Positions 8,503 to 18,245 of a stretch of 48,501 nucleotides of DNA are shown here, in pieces. Numbering within the stretch: the first letter of the stretch is position 1; each line of letters opens with the position of its first letter. Position numbers and translations under genes: made by a program. The notes below the pieces were generated by a model. It was not told the DNA's origin and made no database searches. It worked only from the letters and a program-made list of their open reading frames with translations. This DNA comes from Thiobacillus sp. (GTDB taxonomy: Bacteria > Pseudomonadota > Gammaproteobacteria > Burkholderiales > Thiobacillaceae): positions 1 through 48,501 of the forward strand of contig JAUYCF010000063.1 in NCBI GenBank assembly GCA_030692355.1. Direction: 5' to 3'.

Positions 8503-10479
8503 ATGGACGGCCCGATGAAACCCATGACCCTGGTTGACGAGTTCGAACACTACAGCGCCTGGCGCGACGCCGTGTACGTGCGCATCGAGGCGTTGCGCGA
8601 CTGGCTCGTCACGCAGGAACTGGGCGATGCCGAATCCGAGATGCGGCTGAACCAGCTGCTGGGGCGACTCCAGGAAGACACGCTGAATGTGGCCTTTGTC
8701 GCCGAATTTTCGCGCGGCAAGTCCGAACTGATCAACGCGATTTTCTTTTCGGATTACCGCCAGCGCGTGCTGCCGTCGTCCGCCGGGCGCACCACCATGT
8801 GCCCCACCGAGCTGTATTACACCCCCACCCGGCGCCCCACCCTGCGCCTGCTGCCGATCGACACCAAGACCCGCGAGGGCAGCATTGCCGACTTCAAGCG
8901 CGATGCGGATGCCTGGACCGAATTCCCGCTCAACCTCGATTCCGCCGACGAGATGAGCGCGACGCTGATGCGACTGGCCGACACCATGCAGGTCGATGCC
9001 GCCACCGCCGAAGCCTACGGCCTGATCAACCCCAATGACGAGGAAACCGCGCGCAGCCTGGCGCGCGACGGCGGCATCGCGATTCCGCGCTGGCGCCACG
9101 CGCTGATCAATTTTCCGCATCCGCTGCTGAAGCAGGGCCTGGTCATCCTCGACACGCCGGGCCTCAACGCCATCGGCACCGAACCGGAGCTGACGCTCAA
9201 CATGCTGCCCAGCGCGCATGCGGTGCTGTTCCTGCTGTCCGCCGACACCGGCGTCACCAAGTCCGACATCGAGATCTGGCGTCAGCACATCGCGCCGGTG
9301 CAGGGCGCCAGCCGGGCGCGGCTGGTGGTGCTGAACAAGATCGACGGCCTGTGGGACGACCTCAAGTCGCCCGCTGAAATCAACGCCGAAATCGCCAGGC
9401 AGGCCGCCGCGAGCGCGGCATTGCTCGACCTGCCGACCAGCCAGGTCTACCCGGTATCGGCACAGAAAGCACTGGTCGCCAAGGTGAAGAATGACCCCGC
9501 CCTGCTGGCAAGAAGTCGCCTGCTCGAGCTGGAAGCCGCGCTGACGCAGGAACTGATCCCCTGCAAGCAAGCGCTGGTCAGCGAATCGGCGCAGGCCAGC
9601 GTGGAAGACGTGGTGATCAAAACCACTGAACTGCTGGAAACCCGGCTCGCCAACATCCAGGATCAGGTCGACGAACTGCAGGGGCTGCGCGGCAAGAACC
9701 GCGACGTCATCCAGCACATGATGGTCAAGGCCAACGAGGACAAGCAGCAGTTCGAGCGCGGCCTGCAGCAGTTCAATGCGCTGCGCAACGTGTTCGCCTC
9801 ACAGGTCGAGACGCTGCGCCGGCGGTTGGGGATGCAGACGCTGCGCAACGAAGTGCGCCAGACCCGGCAGGCGATGGAAAAAAGCCGCTTCAGCGTCGGC
9901 TTGCGCGAGGCGATGGGGAGCTTCTTCCGCGAAATCGACGGCAATCTGAAGGCATCGGCTGCGATCACCCAGGAAATCCGCGCCATGATGACGGCGATGT
10001 ACCAGAAGTTCAGCGACGAGCACGGGCTGGCGGCGGTCAACCCGCCCGATCACAGCCTGAACAAGTACCGCAAGGAAATGGCGCGGCTGGAACAAATTTT
10101 CGATGAGCGCTTCAACACGGTCTTCAAGATGCTGACGCTGGGTCAGCACCAGCTGACCGCACGTTTTTTTGAAACGCTGGCCAGCAAGGTGGTGCAGGTG
10201 TTCGAGCTCGCCAACAGCGAAACCGAAGCCTGGCTGAAGGCACTGATCGCGCCGATGGAAACCCAGGTGCGCGAACACAAGATCCAGCTCAAGCGCCGGC
10301 TGGAAAGCGTCAGCCGCATCCATGCCGCGACCGAAACGCTGGATGACCGCATCGCAGAACTCGATGCGTCAATCGGAAGCGTGAGCGACCAGCTGGACCA
10401 GCTGGCGCGCATCAACACGCGCATCGTCGATGCCCTGTCCGACGATCTGACCGGGGCGCGACTGGCCAAAACGGCCTGA
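8503..10479 (+). CDS. Dynamin-family large GTPase
   Basis: A 658-residue dynamin-like protein. The GTPase motifs are AEFSRGKSELINA (G1, about residues 67-79), AGRTTMCPTEL (G2), ILDTPGLNA (G3, about 215-223) and VLNKIDG (G4, about 276-282). The rest is predicted helical stalk with coiled-coil character (residues 370-650) and no obvious transmembrane span. G1 has Ala where classical P-loops have Gly and Glu after GKS. Bacterial dynamins remodel membranes or respond to phage and stress; the role here is unknown. Start could be 8503 or Met5 at 8515, which has a weak GGACGG upstream. No second dynamin is adjacent. Confidence 0.85.
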   Translation: MDGPMKPMTLVDEFEHYSAWRDAVYVRIEALRDWLVTQELGDAESEMRLNQLLGRLQEDTLNVAFVAEFSRGKSELINAIFFSDYRQRVLPSSAGRTTMCPTELYYTPTRRPTLRLLPIDTKTREGSIADFKRDADAWTEFPLNLDSADEMSATLMRLADTMQVDAATAEAYGLINPNDEETARSLARDGGIAIPRWRHALINFPHPLLKQGLVILDTPGLNAIGTEPELTLNMLPSAHAVLFLLSADTGVTKSDIEIWRQHIAPVQGASRARLVVLNKIDGLWDDLKSPAEINAEIARQAAASAALLDLPTSQVYPVSAQKALVAKVKNDPALLARSRLLELEAALTQELIPCKQALVSESAQASVEDVVIKTTELLETRLANIQDQVDELQGLRGKNRDVIQHMMVKANEDKQQFERGLQQFNALRNVFASQVETLRRRLGMQTLRNEVRQTRQAMEKSRFSVGLREAMGSFFREIDGNLKASAAITQEIRAMMTAMYQKFSDEHGLAAVNPPDHSLNKYRKEMARLEQIFDERFNTVFKMLTLGQHQLTARFFETLASKVVQVFELANSETEAWLKALIAPMETQVREHKIQLKRRLESVSRIHAATETLDDRIAELDASIGSVSDQLDQLARINTRIVDALSDDLTGARLAKTA

Positions 10480-10497
10480 ACCCAAGTACGGTTAACG

Positions 10498-11253
<756 letters not shown>

Positions 11254-11829
11254 TTATTCCTTTATCAGCAGTGCAAAGTGCGAGCGCCCCGCGCGCCCGC
11301 TGCGGTGGATGATAAACCCGGGAGGGGGCAACACTTCCGAGCCCTGCTCGACATACGCCTGGCCGCCGGGCTTGAGGTGGCGCGCCAGGTCGGCCAGCAC
11401 CGCCGCGGCCAGGCCGCTGTCGAAAGGCGGATCGACAAAAATCAGGTCGAAGGTCTCGCGGCTGTTCGCCAGCCAGGCCAGCGCGTCGGCACGACGGACG
11501 TCGACCTGGTTTGCACCGAGCACGGCACGGTTTTTTTCCAGCGCGTCGATTGCGGCGCGCTCGCGCTCGATCATGATGACGCACCCGGCGCCGCGCGAGG
11601 CGGCCTCGAAGCCGAGCGCGCCGCTACCGGCAAACAGGTCGAGGCAAACCCAGCCCGGCAGGTCCTGCCCCAGCCAATTGAACAGCGTCTCGCGCACGCG
11701 GTCGGGCGTGGGACGCAGGCCGGCGCTGTCGGAAAAGTCCAGCAGCCGGCGGCGATACTGGCCGCCGATGATGCGCACGCGGTTGGCCGCACCGTGCGCC
11801 CGCCCGGGCGCCGCGCGCTTAGCGAGCAT
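11254..11829 (-). CDS. rsmD: 16S rRNA (guanine966-N2)-methyltransferase
   Basis: A 191-residue SAM-dependent methyltransferase acting on assembled 30S particles. RIIGGQYRRRLLDF opens the fold, LDLFAGSGALGFEAASRGA binds SAM, and FVDPPFD is the catalytic DPPF motif. The ATG at 11827-11829 overlaps the end of the upstream M16 peptidase gene by 11 bases, indicating translational coupling, and coaD follows immediately. An internal start is possible, but the first residues have no family constraint. Confidence 0.94.
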   Translation of the reverse strand: MLAKRAAPGRAHGAANRVRIIGGQYRRRLLDFSDSAGLRPTPDRVRETLFNWLGQDLPGWVCLDLFAGSGALGFEAASRGAGCVIMIERERAAIDALEKNRAVLGANQVDVRRADALAWLANSRETFDLIFVDPPFDSGLAAAVLADLARHLKPGGQAYVEQGSEVLPPPGFIIHRSGRAGRSHFALLIKE

Positions 11830-13126
11830 GGCCGCCCCCCACCACCACGGTCACCAGCCTGTCGGGATCGATGCGGCGGGCAAACGCCTGCTTCACCGTT
11901 GCAACGTCGACCGCGTTCACCTGATCGATCCAGGTGTCCAGATAGTCCAGCGGCAAGTTGTAGAAGCCGATCAGCGACAGGTAATCGAGGATTTTCCGGT
12001 TGCTGTCGATGCGCAGCGGGAACCCGCCGGTGAGGTTGGATTTGGCCTGGGTGAGCTCGGCCTCGGTGGGGCCGTCGGCGATGAACTGCCGCAGCGTCGC
12101 CTGCGCCACTTTCAATGCGTCGTCGGTTTGCTCCAGCTTGGTCTGCAGCCCCAGCTGGAACGGCCCGGCCTCCAGCATCGGCAGGAAATAGCTGTAGACG
12201 CTGTAGGCGTAGCCGCGTTTGTCGCGCACCTCGCGCATCAACTGCGAATCGAAGCCGCCGCCGCCCAGCACATAGTTGCCGACAAACAGCGGGAAGAAAT
12301 CGGGGTCGTTGCGCGCCATGCCCACCGTTCCCATCAGCACGTGGCTTTGCGTGGAGGGATGGGCGATGCGCGTATCGGAGGCCGCCGCCTGCGCGGGCTT
12401 CGACAGCGCCGGCAGTGCCGCCGCCCGCGACAGGCCGGCCGTCAAGCGGACCGCGATGGCTTCGGCCTCGGCGCGCGTGATGTCGCCCATCAGCGAAATC
12501 ACCACATTGGGCACGCTGTAATGCGTGCGATAAAACGCCTGCAGGTCGCCCCGCGTCAGCCGCGCGATGGCAGCGGGATCGCCCGCTTCGTCGTGCGCAT
12601 AGGGATGCCCGCCATACAGCGCGCGGTAAAACGCCTTGCTGGCGACCTCTCCGGGGTCGGCCTCGGCCTCGCGGATCGACGAGATCAGGCGCTGCTTTTC
12701 GCGCTTGACCACCGCCTGCGGGAAGTCGGGGCGCTGCAGCACGCGTGCGAGGAGTTCGAGCGCCTTGTCCTTTTCGGCGGCCGACGACAGGGTGCGCAGT
12801 GTCACGCCGGCACGGTCGCGGTCGAAGCGCCCCGACAGCACCGCGCCGACATCGGCCAGGCGATGCGCGATGGCGGTGTCCGAGAGGCCGCCCGCGCCCT
12901 GATCGAGCAGACCGTGGGTCAGCCTGGAGAGGCCGGCCTTGCCGGCGGGATCGCGGGCGCTGCCGGCGGAAAAGTCCACCGCGACATCCAGCATCGGCAG
13001 TTCATGGCTTTCGACAAAAAACACCCGCGCGCCCTGCGGCGTCTGCCAGTGCTGGATGGCGAGCGCGGCCTGCGCCGACAGCGGCAGGCTCAGCAACAGG
13101 GCGACAAGACCGAACTTGATTGACAT
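11819..13126 (-). CDS. M16 peptidase-like protein without the zinc motif
   Basis: A 435-residue secreted protein with signal MSIKFGLVALLLSLPLSAQA. It has the M16 (insulinase/processing peptidase) fold, including the C-terminal half with GGGFDSQLMREVRDKRGYAY, the substrate-binding R/Y motif. At the position where active members have HxxEH it reads RLTHGLLDQG, so it is probably non-catalytic. It forms a tandem pair with the active M16 protein just upstream, resembling the alpha/beta organisation of mitochondrial processing peptidase. Start could also be 13156 (MPIKAF), overlapping the upstream stop; the signal peptide favours 13126. Confidence 0.88.
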   Translation of the reverse strand: MSIKFGLVALLLSLPLSAQAALAIQHWQTPQGARVFFVESHELPMLDVAVDFSAGSARDPAGKAGLSRLTHGLLDQGAGGLSDTAIAHRLADVGAVLSGRFDRDRAGVTLRTLSSAAEKDKALELLARVLQRPDFPQAVVKREKQRLISSIREAEADPGEVASKAFYRALYGGHPYAHDEAGDPAAIARLTRGDLQAFYRTHYSVPNVVISLMGDITRAEAEAIAVRLTAGLSRAAALPALSKPAQAAASDTRIAHPSTQSHVLMGTVGMARNDPDFFPLFVGNYVLGGGGFDSQLMREVRDKRGYAYSVYSYFLPMLEAGPFQLGLQTKLEQTDDALKVAQATLRQFIADGPTEAELTQAKSNLTGGFPLRIDSNRKILDYLSLIGFYNLPLDYLDTWIDQVNAVDVATVKQAFARRIDPDRLVTVVVGGGHAR

Positions 13127-13145
13127 GGTTTTATTTGAAAAGGCT

Positions 13146-14504
13146 TTAATTGGCATGGCGCACCCCCGGTACTCTGGCACGAGCCGGCTGCGCGTCCAGC
13201 GATTGCGGGTCGAGTTCGGCCACGCTCAGCCGCTCATCCTGCAGCCATTGCCGGGCGGCGGCCTGCACCTCGGCGGCGGTCACCGCGCGCAGCTTGTCGA
13301 CCCGGCCCGCCAGCGCCTCGGGCGGCAGTCCGGTTGTCGCGTATTTGCCCAGCTGCATGGCCTGGTAGAACAGCGAATCGCGCTGGTAGACGTCGGCCGC
13401 GATCACCTGCGCCTTGACCCGCGCGAGTTCCGCCTCGCTGATGCCTTCGCGCCGGAGACGTTCGAGCTCGCCGCGGATGGCTTTTTCCAGCGCCGCCGCC
13501 GACTTGCCCGGTGCGGGCGTCGCGTCGATCATGAACATGCCCGGCCCGCGCGCGACGGCGTCGTAGCCGGCGCTCGCGTTCACCGCGATCTGCTGCGTCT
13601 TGACCAGCGATTTTTGCAGCCGCGCCGAGTCGTTGCCCGAGAGCACCCCGGCCAGGATTTGCAGCGCGTAAGGCGTGGTGTCCTGCGCCCAGTCCCTGAG
13701 CGTGGGTGCGTGCCAGGCCATCAGCAGATAGGGAAGCTGCGCCGGCGCCTTCACCACGATGCGCTTCTCGCCGAGCTGCGCGGGCTCGGTCTGCGGCTTG
13801 CGCTCCGGCAGGGCGCGCGCCGGCAGCGCGCCGAAATGGCGTTTGGCCAATGCGACCACCTCGTCGGCCTTGACGTCGCCCGCCACCACCAGGGTGGCGT
13901 TGTTCGGCGCGTACCATCTCGCATACCAGTCGCGCGCATCCTGCGCGGTCATGTTCTGCAGATCGTCCATCCAGCCGATAATGGGGCGGCGGTACGGGTG
14001 CACCTGCAAAGCCGTCGCCATCAGGCGTTCGTAGACGACCGACTGCGGCTGGTCGTCGGTGCGCAGCCGGCGCTCTTCCATCACCACCTGGACCTCCTTG
14101 GCGAACAGTTCGTCGCTGATGACGAGATTGGCCATGCGGTCGGCCTCCAACTGCATCGACAAGGCCAGCCGGTCCTTCTGCATCTGCTGGAAATACGCCG
14201 TGTAGTCGCGGCTGGTGAAGGCATTTTCGCGCCCGCCGGCGGCGGCGATGCGTTTTGAAAACTCGCCCGGCGGCACCGTTTCCGTCCCCTTGAACATCAT
14301 GTGCTCCAGCACGTGCGCCACCCCGCTGGCGCCGTTGAACTCATCCATCGAGCCGGCGCGGTACCACACCTGCGACACCATCACCGGCGCGCGGCGATCC
14401 TCGTGCACGATCACCCGCATTCCATTGTCCAGCGTAACGTCCGTCAAAGCCGCCTGTGCGCTGCCCGCCAGCAGCGCCAAACCGATTGCCCATAGCTTGC
14501 GCAT
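13146..14504 (-). CDS. Zinc peptidase, M16 family, active subunit
   Basis: A 452-residue periplasmic metallopeptidase. The signal is MRKLWAIGLALLAGSAQA. The zinc motif HVLEH (HxxEH) follows GASGVA at about residues 62-66, and the family pattern MFKGTE then ENAFTSRDYTAYF follows. It is the catalytic partner of the degenerate M16 protein encoded next (19-base gap). Start 14504 is chosen because the signal peptide begins there. It is divergent from ftsY. Natural substrates are unknown; periplasmic peptide degradation is inferred. Confidence 0.92.
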   Translation of the reverse strand: MRKLWAIGLALLAGSAQAALTDVTLDNGMRVIVHEDRRAPVMVSQVWYRAGSMDEFNGASGVAHVLEHMMFKGTETVPPGEFSKRIAAAGGRENAFTSRDYTAYFQQMQKDRLALSMQLEADRMANLVISDELFAKEVQVVMEERRLRTDDQPQSVVYERLMATALQVHPYRRPIIGWMDDLQNMTAQDARDWYARWYAPNNATLVVAGDVKADEVVALAKRHFGALPARALPERKPQTEPAQLGEKRIVVKAPAQLPYLLMAWHAPTLRDWAQDTTPYALQILAGVLSGNDSARLQKSLVKTQQIAVNASAGYDAVARGPGMFMIDATPAPGKSAAALEKAIRGELERLRREGISEAELARVKAQVIAADVYQRDSLFYQAMQLGKYATTGLPPEALAGRVDKLRAVTAAEVQAAARQWLQDERLSVAELDPQSLDAQPARARVPGVRHAN

Positions 14505-14621
14505 GGTGTTTACCTCTGATTGCATGAGTTTGTAATTCCGCAAACCGCAAGCGGTCGACTGCGGTTTTCAGGATGATAAGATACAGCGTCCGTCAAACAG
14601 TTGTGATGACTGCCCCGATCC

Positions 14622-15650
14622 GTGTTTAGTTTCTTCAAGTCCAAACCCGCTCCCGCGCCGGAACCGTCTACGCCCGAACAGCCGGCGGCGCAAGCCGTCA
14701 CGCCCACGCCAGCCGAACCGGCCTCTGCCCAGCCGCGTTTGGGCTGGGCGCAACGGCTGAAGCAGGGGCTCGCCAAAACCCGCGACCGGCTCGGCGGCCA
14801 GCTGTCCGGCCTGTTCGGCGTCGGCCGCAAGATCGACGCCGAGCTGTTCGAGGAGCTCGAAACCATCCTCATCACCGCAGACGTCGGCGTCGACGCGACC
14901 CAGTCGCTGCTCGACACCCTGCAGAAAAAAGTGCGGCGCGAGAATCTCACCGAGGCATCCGACCTGCAGGCCGCGCTGAAAGAGGCGCTGGTCGACCTGC
15001 TGGCACCGCTGCAGGCGCCGCTCGACGTCACCCCGCACAAGCCCTTCATCCTGATGCTTGCCGGCGTCAACGGCGCCGGCAAGACTACCACCATCGGCAA
15101 GCTCGCCAAGCTGTACCAGACGCAGGGCCTGTCGGTGCTGCTGGCGGCGGGCGACACCTTCCGCGCGGCGGCGCGCGAGCAGTTGCAGGTCTGGGGCGAG
15201 CGCAACAACGTCACGGTGATCAGCCAGGAAAAGGGCGAGTCCGCAGCGGTGATTTTCGACGCCATCCAGGCCGCGCGGGCACGCGGCATCGACGTGGTGC
15301 TGGCCGACACCGCCGGCCGCCTGCCGACCCAGCTGCACCTGATGGAGGAAATCAGGAAGGTCAAGCGGGTGATCGAGAAGGCGATCCCCGGCGCACCGCA
15401 CGAAGTGCTGCTGGTACTCGACGCCAACACCGGGCAGAACGCCGTCGCCCAGGTCAGGGCCTTCGACGACGCGCTCGGCGTCACCGGGCTGGTGCTGACC
15501 AAGCTCGACGGCACCGCCAAGGGCGGCGCCATCGCGGCGATCGCGAAGGCGCGGCCGATCCCGGTGCGCTACATCGGCGTCGGGGAAACCGTCGACGACC
15601 TGCGGCCGTTCGATGCGCGCGAGTTCGTCGACGCCATTTTCCCTGCTTAA
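14622..15650 (+). CDS. ftsY: Signal recognition particle receptor FtsY
   Basis: A 342-residue SRP GTPase that docks ribosome-nascent chains at the inner membrane. It has a Pro/Ala-rich N-terminal region (about 1-40), the N domain, and the NG GTPase with GVNGAGKTTTIGKLAK (G1), DTAGRLPTQ (G3) and LTKLDGTAKGGA (G4). The start is GTG at 14622, giving MFSFFKSKPAPAPEP, typical of FtsY. It is divergent from the M16 peptidase genes and followed by ftsE after 13 bases in the conserved ftsYEX order. Confidence 0.97.
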   Translation: MFSFFKSKPAPAPEPSTPEQPAAQAVTPTPAEPASAQPRLGWAQRLKQGLAKTRDRLGGQLSGLFGVGRKIDAELFEELETILITADVGVDATQSLLDTLQKKVRRENLTEASDLQAALKEALVDLLAPLQAPLDVTPHKPFILMLAGVNGAGKTTTIGKLAKLYQTQGLSVLLAAGDTFRAAAREQLQVWGERNNVTVISQEKGESAAVIFDAIQAARARGIDVVLADTAGRLPTQLHLMEEIRKVKRVIEKAIPGAPHEVLLVLDANTGQNAVAQVRAFDDALGVTGLVLTKLDGTAKGGAIAAIAKARPIPVRYIGVGETVDDLRPFDAREFVDAIFPA

Positions 15651-15663
15651 AGCAGTTCAGCGC

Positions 15664-16326
15664 ATGATCAGCTTCAGCCAGGTCACCAAGCGCTATCCCG
15701 GCGGGCATGAAGCCCTGACCGGCATCGATCTTTCCATCGAAAAAGGCGAACTGGTTTTCCTGACCGGACATTCCGGCGCCGGCAAGAGCACTCTCCTGAA
15801 ACTCGTCGCCGCCATCGAGCGCCCAACCAGCGGGGTGGTGTCGGTCAGCGGCCAGAACGTCGGACGCCTGCCGCAGCGCGCCATTCCCTACCTGCGCCGC
15901 AACATCGGTCTCATCTTCCAGGATCACAAGCTGCTGTTCGACCGCAACGTGATCGAAAACGTGGTGCTGCCGCTCGACATCGCCGGGCTCGACCGCCGCG
16001 AGTCGCTGAAACGCGCACGCGCGGTGATCGACAAGGTCGGCCTGCTGAAACGCGAAAAAGCCAACCCCATCAGCCTCTCCGGCGGCGAACAGCAACGGCT
16101 GTGCATCGCCCGCGCACTGGTCAGCCGCCCCGCCCTCTTGCTGGCCGACGAGCCCACCGGCAACCTCGATGCCGGCTACGCCGCCGACATCATGGCGATG
16201 TTTCGCGACTTCCATCAGGTCGGCACCACGCTGGTGATCGCCACCCACGACGACCGCGCCATCGCCGCACTGGGCGGTCGCACGCTGCATCTGAATCATG
16301 GCAAGGTCCAGGAGGGCTCGGCATGA
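15664..16326 (+). CDS. ftsE: Cell division ATP-binding protein FtsE
   Basis: A 220-residue ABC ATPase that with FtsX couples the divisome to septal peptidoglycan hydrolases. Walker A is GHSGAGKST, the signature is [15 protein letters not shown], and Walker B is [12 protein letters not shown]. The start [14 protein letters not shown] at 15664 matches the family; an upstream reading begins inside ftsY and was rejected. Its stop overlaps the ftsX start (ATGA). Confidence 0.97.
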   Translation: MISFSQVTKRYPGGHEALTGIDLSIEKGELVFLTGHSGAGKSTLLKLVAAIERPTSGVVSVSGQNVGRLPQRAIPYLRRNIGLIFQDHKLLFDRNVIENVVLPLDIAGLDRRESLKRARAVIDKVGLLKREKANPISLSGGEQQRLCIARALVSRPALLLADEPTGNLDAGYAADIMAMFRDFHQVGTTLVIATHDDRAIAALGGRTLHLNHGKVQEGSA

Positions 16327-17231
16327 TCGGCTGGCTGCGTCACCAGAAACATGCCTTCACTGCCGCACTGCGCCGCCTCGGCGCGCAACCGGTCGCATCC
16401 CTCCTCACCGCGCTGGCGATGGGGGTGGCGATCAGCCTGCCGGGCGGGCTCTTCCTGGCGCTCGGCAACCTCGACCGGCTGGCGGGTGACCTGCCCGCGC
16501 AGCCGGAAATCAGCGTATTCCTCGATGCCGGGGCGTCGGCTGCGCAGAAACAGTCCATCGCCGAACGCCTCCGGCAGACCGACATCGCCGCAGCCCGCTA
16601 CGTACCCAAGGACGAGGCGCTGGCCGCGCTCGGCAGCGCGCAGGATCTGGCCGACATCACCGCCGGCCTGACGCAGAACCCGCTGCCCGACGCCTGGGTG
16701 GTGCGGCCGCAAACGGCCTCGCGCGAGGAACTGGCGCGGGTCGCGGCCGAGTTGGGCAAGCTGCCGGGGGTGGCGGAAACCCATCTCGACAGCCAGTGGG
16801 CCGACCGCTTGCAGGCTGCCATCGCCATCGGACGCACCGGTGTCTGGCTGCTGGCAGGACTGTTTGCAATCGCCCTCGTCGCCATCTCGGGCAACGCCAT
16901 CCGCGCGCAGGTGCTGGTGCGGCGCGACGAAATCCTGGTCAGCCGGCTGATCGGCGCCACCGACCGCTACATCCGCCGCCCCTTCCTCTACGTGGGCGCG
17001 ATGCAGGGCCTGCTGGGCGGACTGGCGGCGGGCGGCGTGCTGACCATCGCCGGCGTGATATTGCGCGCACCGGTCGAGCGGCTGGCCGGCTTGTACGGAT
17101 CGGCCTTCCACCTGCTGCCGCCGACCGCGATCGAGATCGTCGCCGTCCTCGGCCTGACCGCCCTGTTCGGCTGGCTCGGCGCCTGGCTCTCGGTGACACG
17201 AGCGCTGCGGCAGGTCGAGGCGGCGCGCTGA
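16323..17231 (+). CDS. ftsX: Cell division protein FtsX
   Basis: A 302-residue membrane protein of the FtsEX complex. One transmembrane segment lies near residues 25-45, followed by a periplasmic domain (residues about 50-170), then three C-terminal segments (starting at VWLLAGLFAIALVAISGNAI). The start [20 protein letters not shown] overlaps the ftsE stop. A longer upstream frame overlapping ftsE is spurious. Length is normal for FtsX. Confidence 0.96.
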   Translation: MIGWLRHQKHAFTAALRRLGAQPVASLLTALAMGVAISLPGGLFLALGNLDRLAGDLPAQPEISVFLDAGASAAQKQSIAERLRQTDIAAARYVPKDEALAALGSAQDLADITAGLTQNPLPDAWVVRPQTASREELARVAAELGKLPGVAETHLDSQWADRLQAAIAIGRTGVWLLAGLFAIALVAISGNAIRAQVLVRRDEILVSRLIGATDRYIRRPFLYVGAMQGLLGGLAAGGVLTIAGVILRAPVERLAGLYGSAFHLLPPTAIEIVAVLGLTALFGWLGAWLSVTRALRQVEAAR

Positions 17232-17274
17232 CTTGTCCAGGTTTATGAAAACCATCGGGGAACCCTGCATTACC

Positions 17275-17301
17275 CTGGCACTCTTACCCCGTGAGTGCTA
17301 A
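17275..17301 (+). promoter_or_regulatory. CIRCE-like HrcA operator upstream of rpoH
   Basis: The right arm GAGTGCTAA (17293-17301) is a perfect CIRCE half-site. The left arm CTGGCACTC (17275-17283) matches TTAGCACTC at 7 of 9 positions, and the spacer is exactly 9 nt. CIRCE is the binding site of the HrcA heat-shock repressor. It lies 35 bases before the rpoH start, so HrcA bound here would block rpoH transcription. Control by HrcA is inferred from the match. Confidence 0.8.
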
Positions 17302-17336
17302 TGTTAAAATGTGTTCCAAGGGGGATTTTTACAAGC

Positions 17337-18182
17337 ATGAACCAAACGATATCTTTACCCGTCCCGGCGGCATACAGCCTGGATAGCTATATCCAGACCG
17401 TCAACCGCTACCCCATGCTCACGCTGGAAGAGGAGCAGCAGCTGGCGCGCGCCTGGCACGACAAGCAGGACGTCGAGGCCGCGCGTCGGCTGGTGGTATC
17501 GCATCTGCGCGTGGTGGTCAGCGTGGCGCGCCATTATGTGGGCTATGGCCTGCCCCAGGCCGACCTCATCCAGGAGGGCAATGTCGGCCTGATGAAGGCC
17601 GTGAGGCGTTTCGACCCGGAACGGGGCGTGCGCCTGGTATCGTTCGCGCTGCACTGGATCCGCGCCGAAATCCACGAATACGTGCTGAAGAACTGGCGCC
17701 TGGTCAAGGTCGCCACCACCAAGGCGCAGCGCAAGCTGTTCTTCAATCTGCGCAGCCTGAAGCAGTCGCTCAACGCCCTGACGTTCAAGGAAGCCGACGC
17801 CATGGCAAGCGAGCTTAACGTCAGCCGCAAGGATGTGCTGGAAATGGAAACCCGCATGTCGGGCCACGACGTTTCCATCGACCCGACGGTGGACGACGGC
17901 GAGGAAAGCTACAGCCCGCTGGCTTTTCTGGCGAGCCCGGATGAAAACCCGGCCCAGTTGCTGGAGCGCGAGCAGACCGAACGCCTGCGCCATACCGGCC
18001 TGGCCACCGCGCTGGAAAACCTCGACGAGCGCAGCCGCCACATCATCAAGGCGCGCTGGCTGACCGAAGGAGAGGCGGCGACGTTGCATGAACTGGCAGC
18101 CCAATACGGCATCTCCGCCGAACGCATTCGCCAGATCGAAGCGCGCGCCCTGCAGAAAATGCGCGCCCTGATTCCGGTGTAA
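17337..18182 (+). CDS. rpoH: RNA polymerase sigma-32 (heat shock sigma factor)
   Basis: A 281-residue sigma-70-family factor directing heat-shock genes. The diagnostic RpoH box QRKLFFNLRSLK is present at about residues 128-139. Region 2 (DLIQEGNVGLMKAVRRFDPE, VRLVSFALHWIRAEIHEYVL) and region 4 (LHELAAQYGISAERIRQIEA) are intact. The start MNQTISLPVPAAYSLDSYI at 17337 follows AAGGGGG-like sequence at 17318-17325. The CIRCE-like operator lies directly upstream and a strong terminator follows. It is separated from ftsX by about 105 bases, so it has its own promoter. Confidence 0.97.
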   Translation: MNQTISLPVPAAYSLDSYIQTVNRYPMLTLEEEQQLARAWHDKQDVEAARRLVVSHLRVVVSVARHYVGYGLPQADLIQEGNVGLMKAVRRFDPERGVRLVSFALHWIRAEIHEYVLKNWRLVKVATTKAQRKLFFNLRSLKQSLNALTFKEADAMASELNVSRKDVLEMETRMSGHDVSIDPTVDDGEESYSPLAFLASPDENPAQLLEREQTERLRHTGLATALENLDERSRHIIKARWLTEGEAATLHELAAQYGISAERIRQIEARALQKMRALIPV

Positions 18183-18191
18183 GCTTCGGCG

Positions 18192-18240
18192 CACCCCAAT
18201 GAAAACGCCCCGCATTGCGGGGCGTTTTCATTGGGGTGCA
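18192..18240. terminator. Bidirectional terminator between rpoH and the ccoS-side peptide gene
   Basis: Two perfect 24-nt inverted arms (18192-18215 and 18217-18240) are separated by a single base. The core is AAAACGCCCCGCA/TGCGGGGCGTTTT, which supplies a GC stem and a T-run in both directions. It terminates rpoH (+) and the cbb3 operon tail (-). The arms extend well beyond what a terminator needs. Confidence 0.92.
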
Positions 18241-18245
18241 GCGGA

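Noticed and set aside
8500-9717. 405-codon minus-strand frame inside the dynamin gene
   Set aside because: Shadow of a gene with clear GTPase motifs on the plus strand.
10480-10497. Terminator between the dynamin and ferredoxin genes
   Set aside because: The 18-base convergent gap has AACGTTA-like symmetry but no GC stem or T-run.
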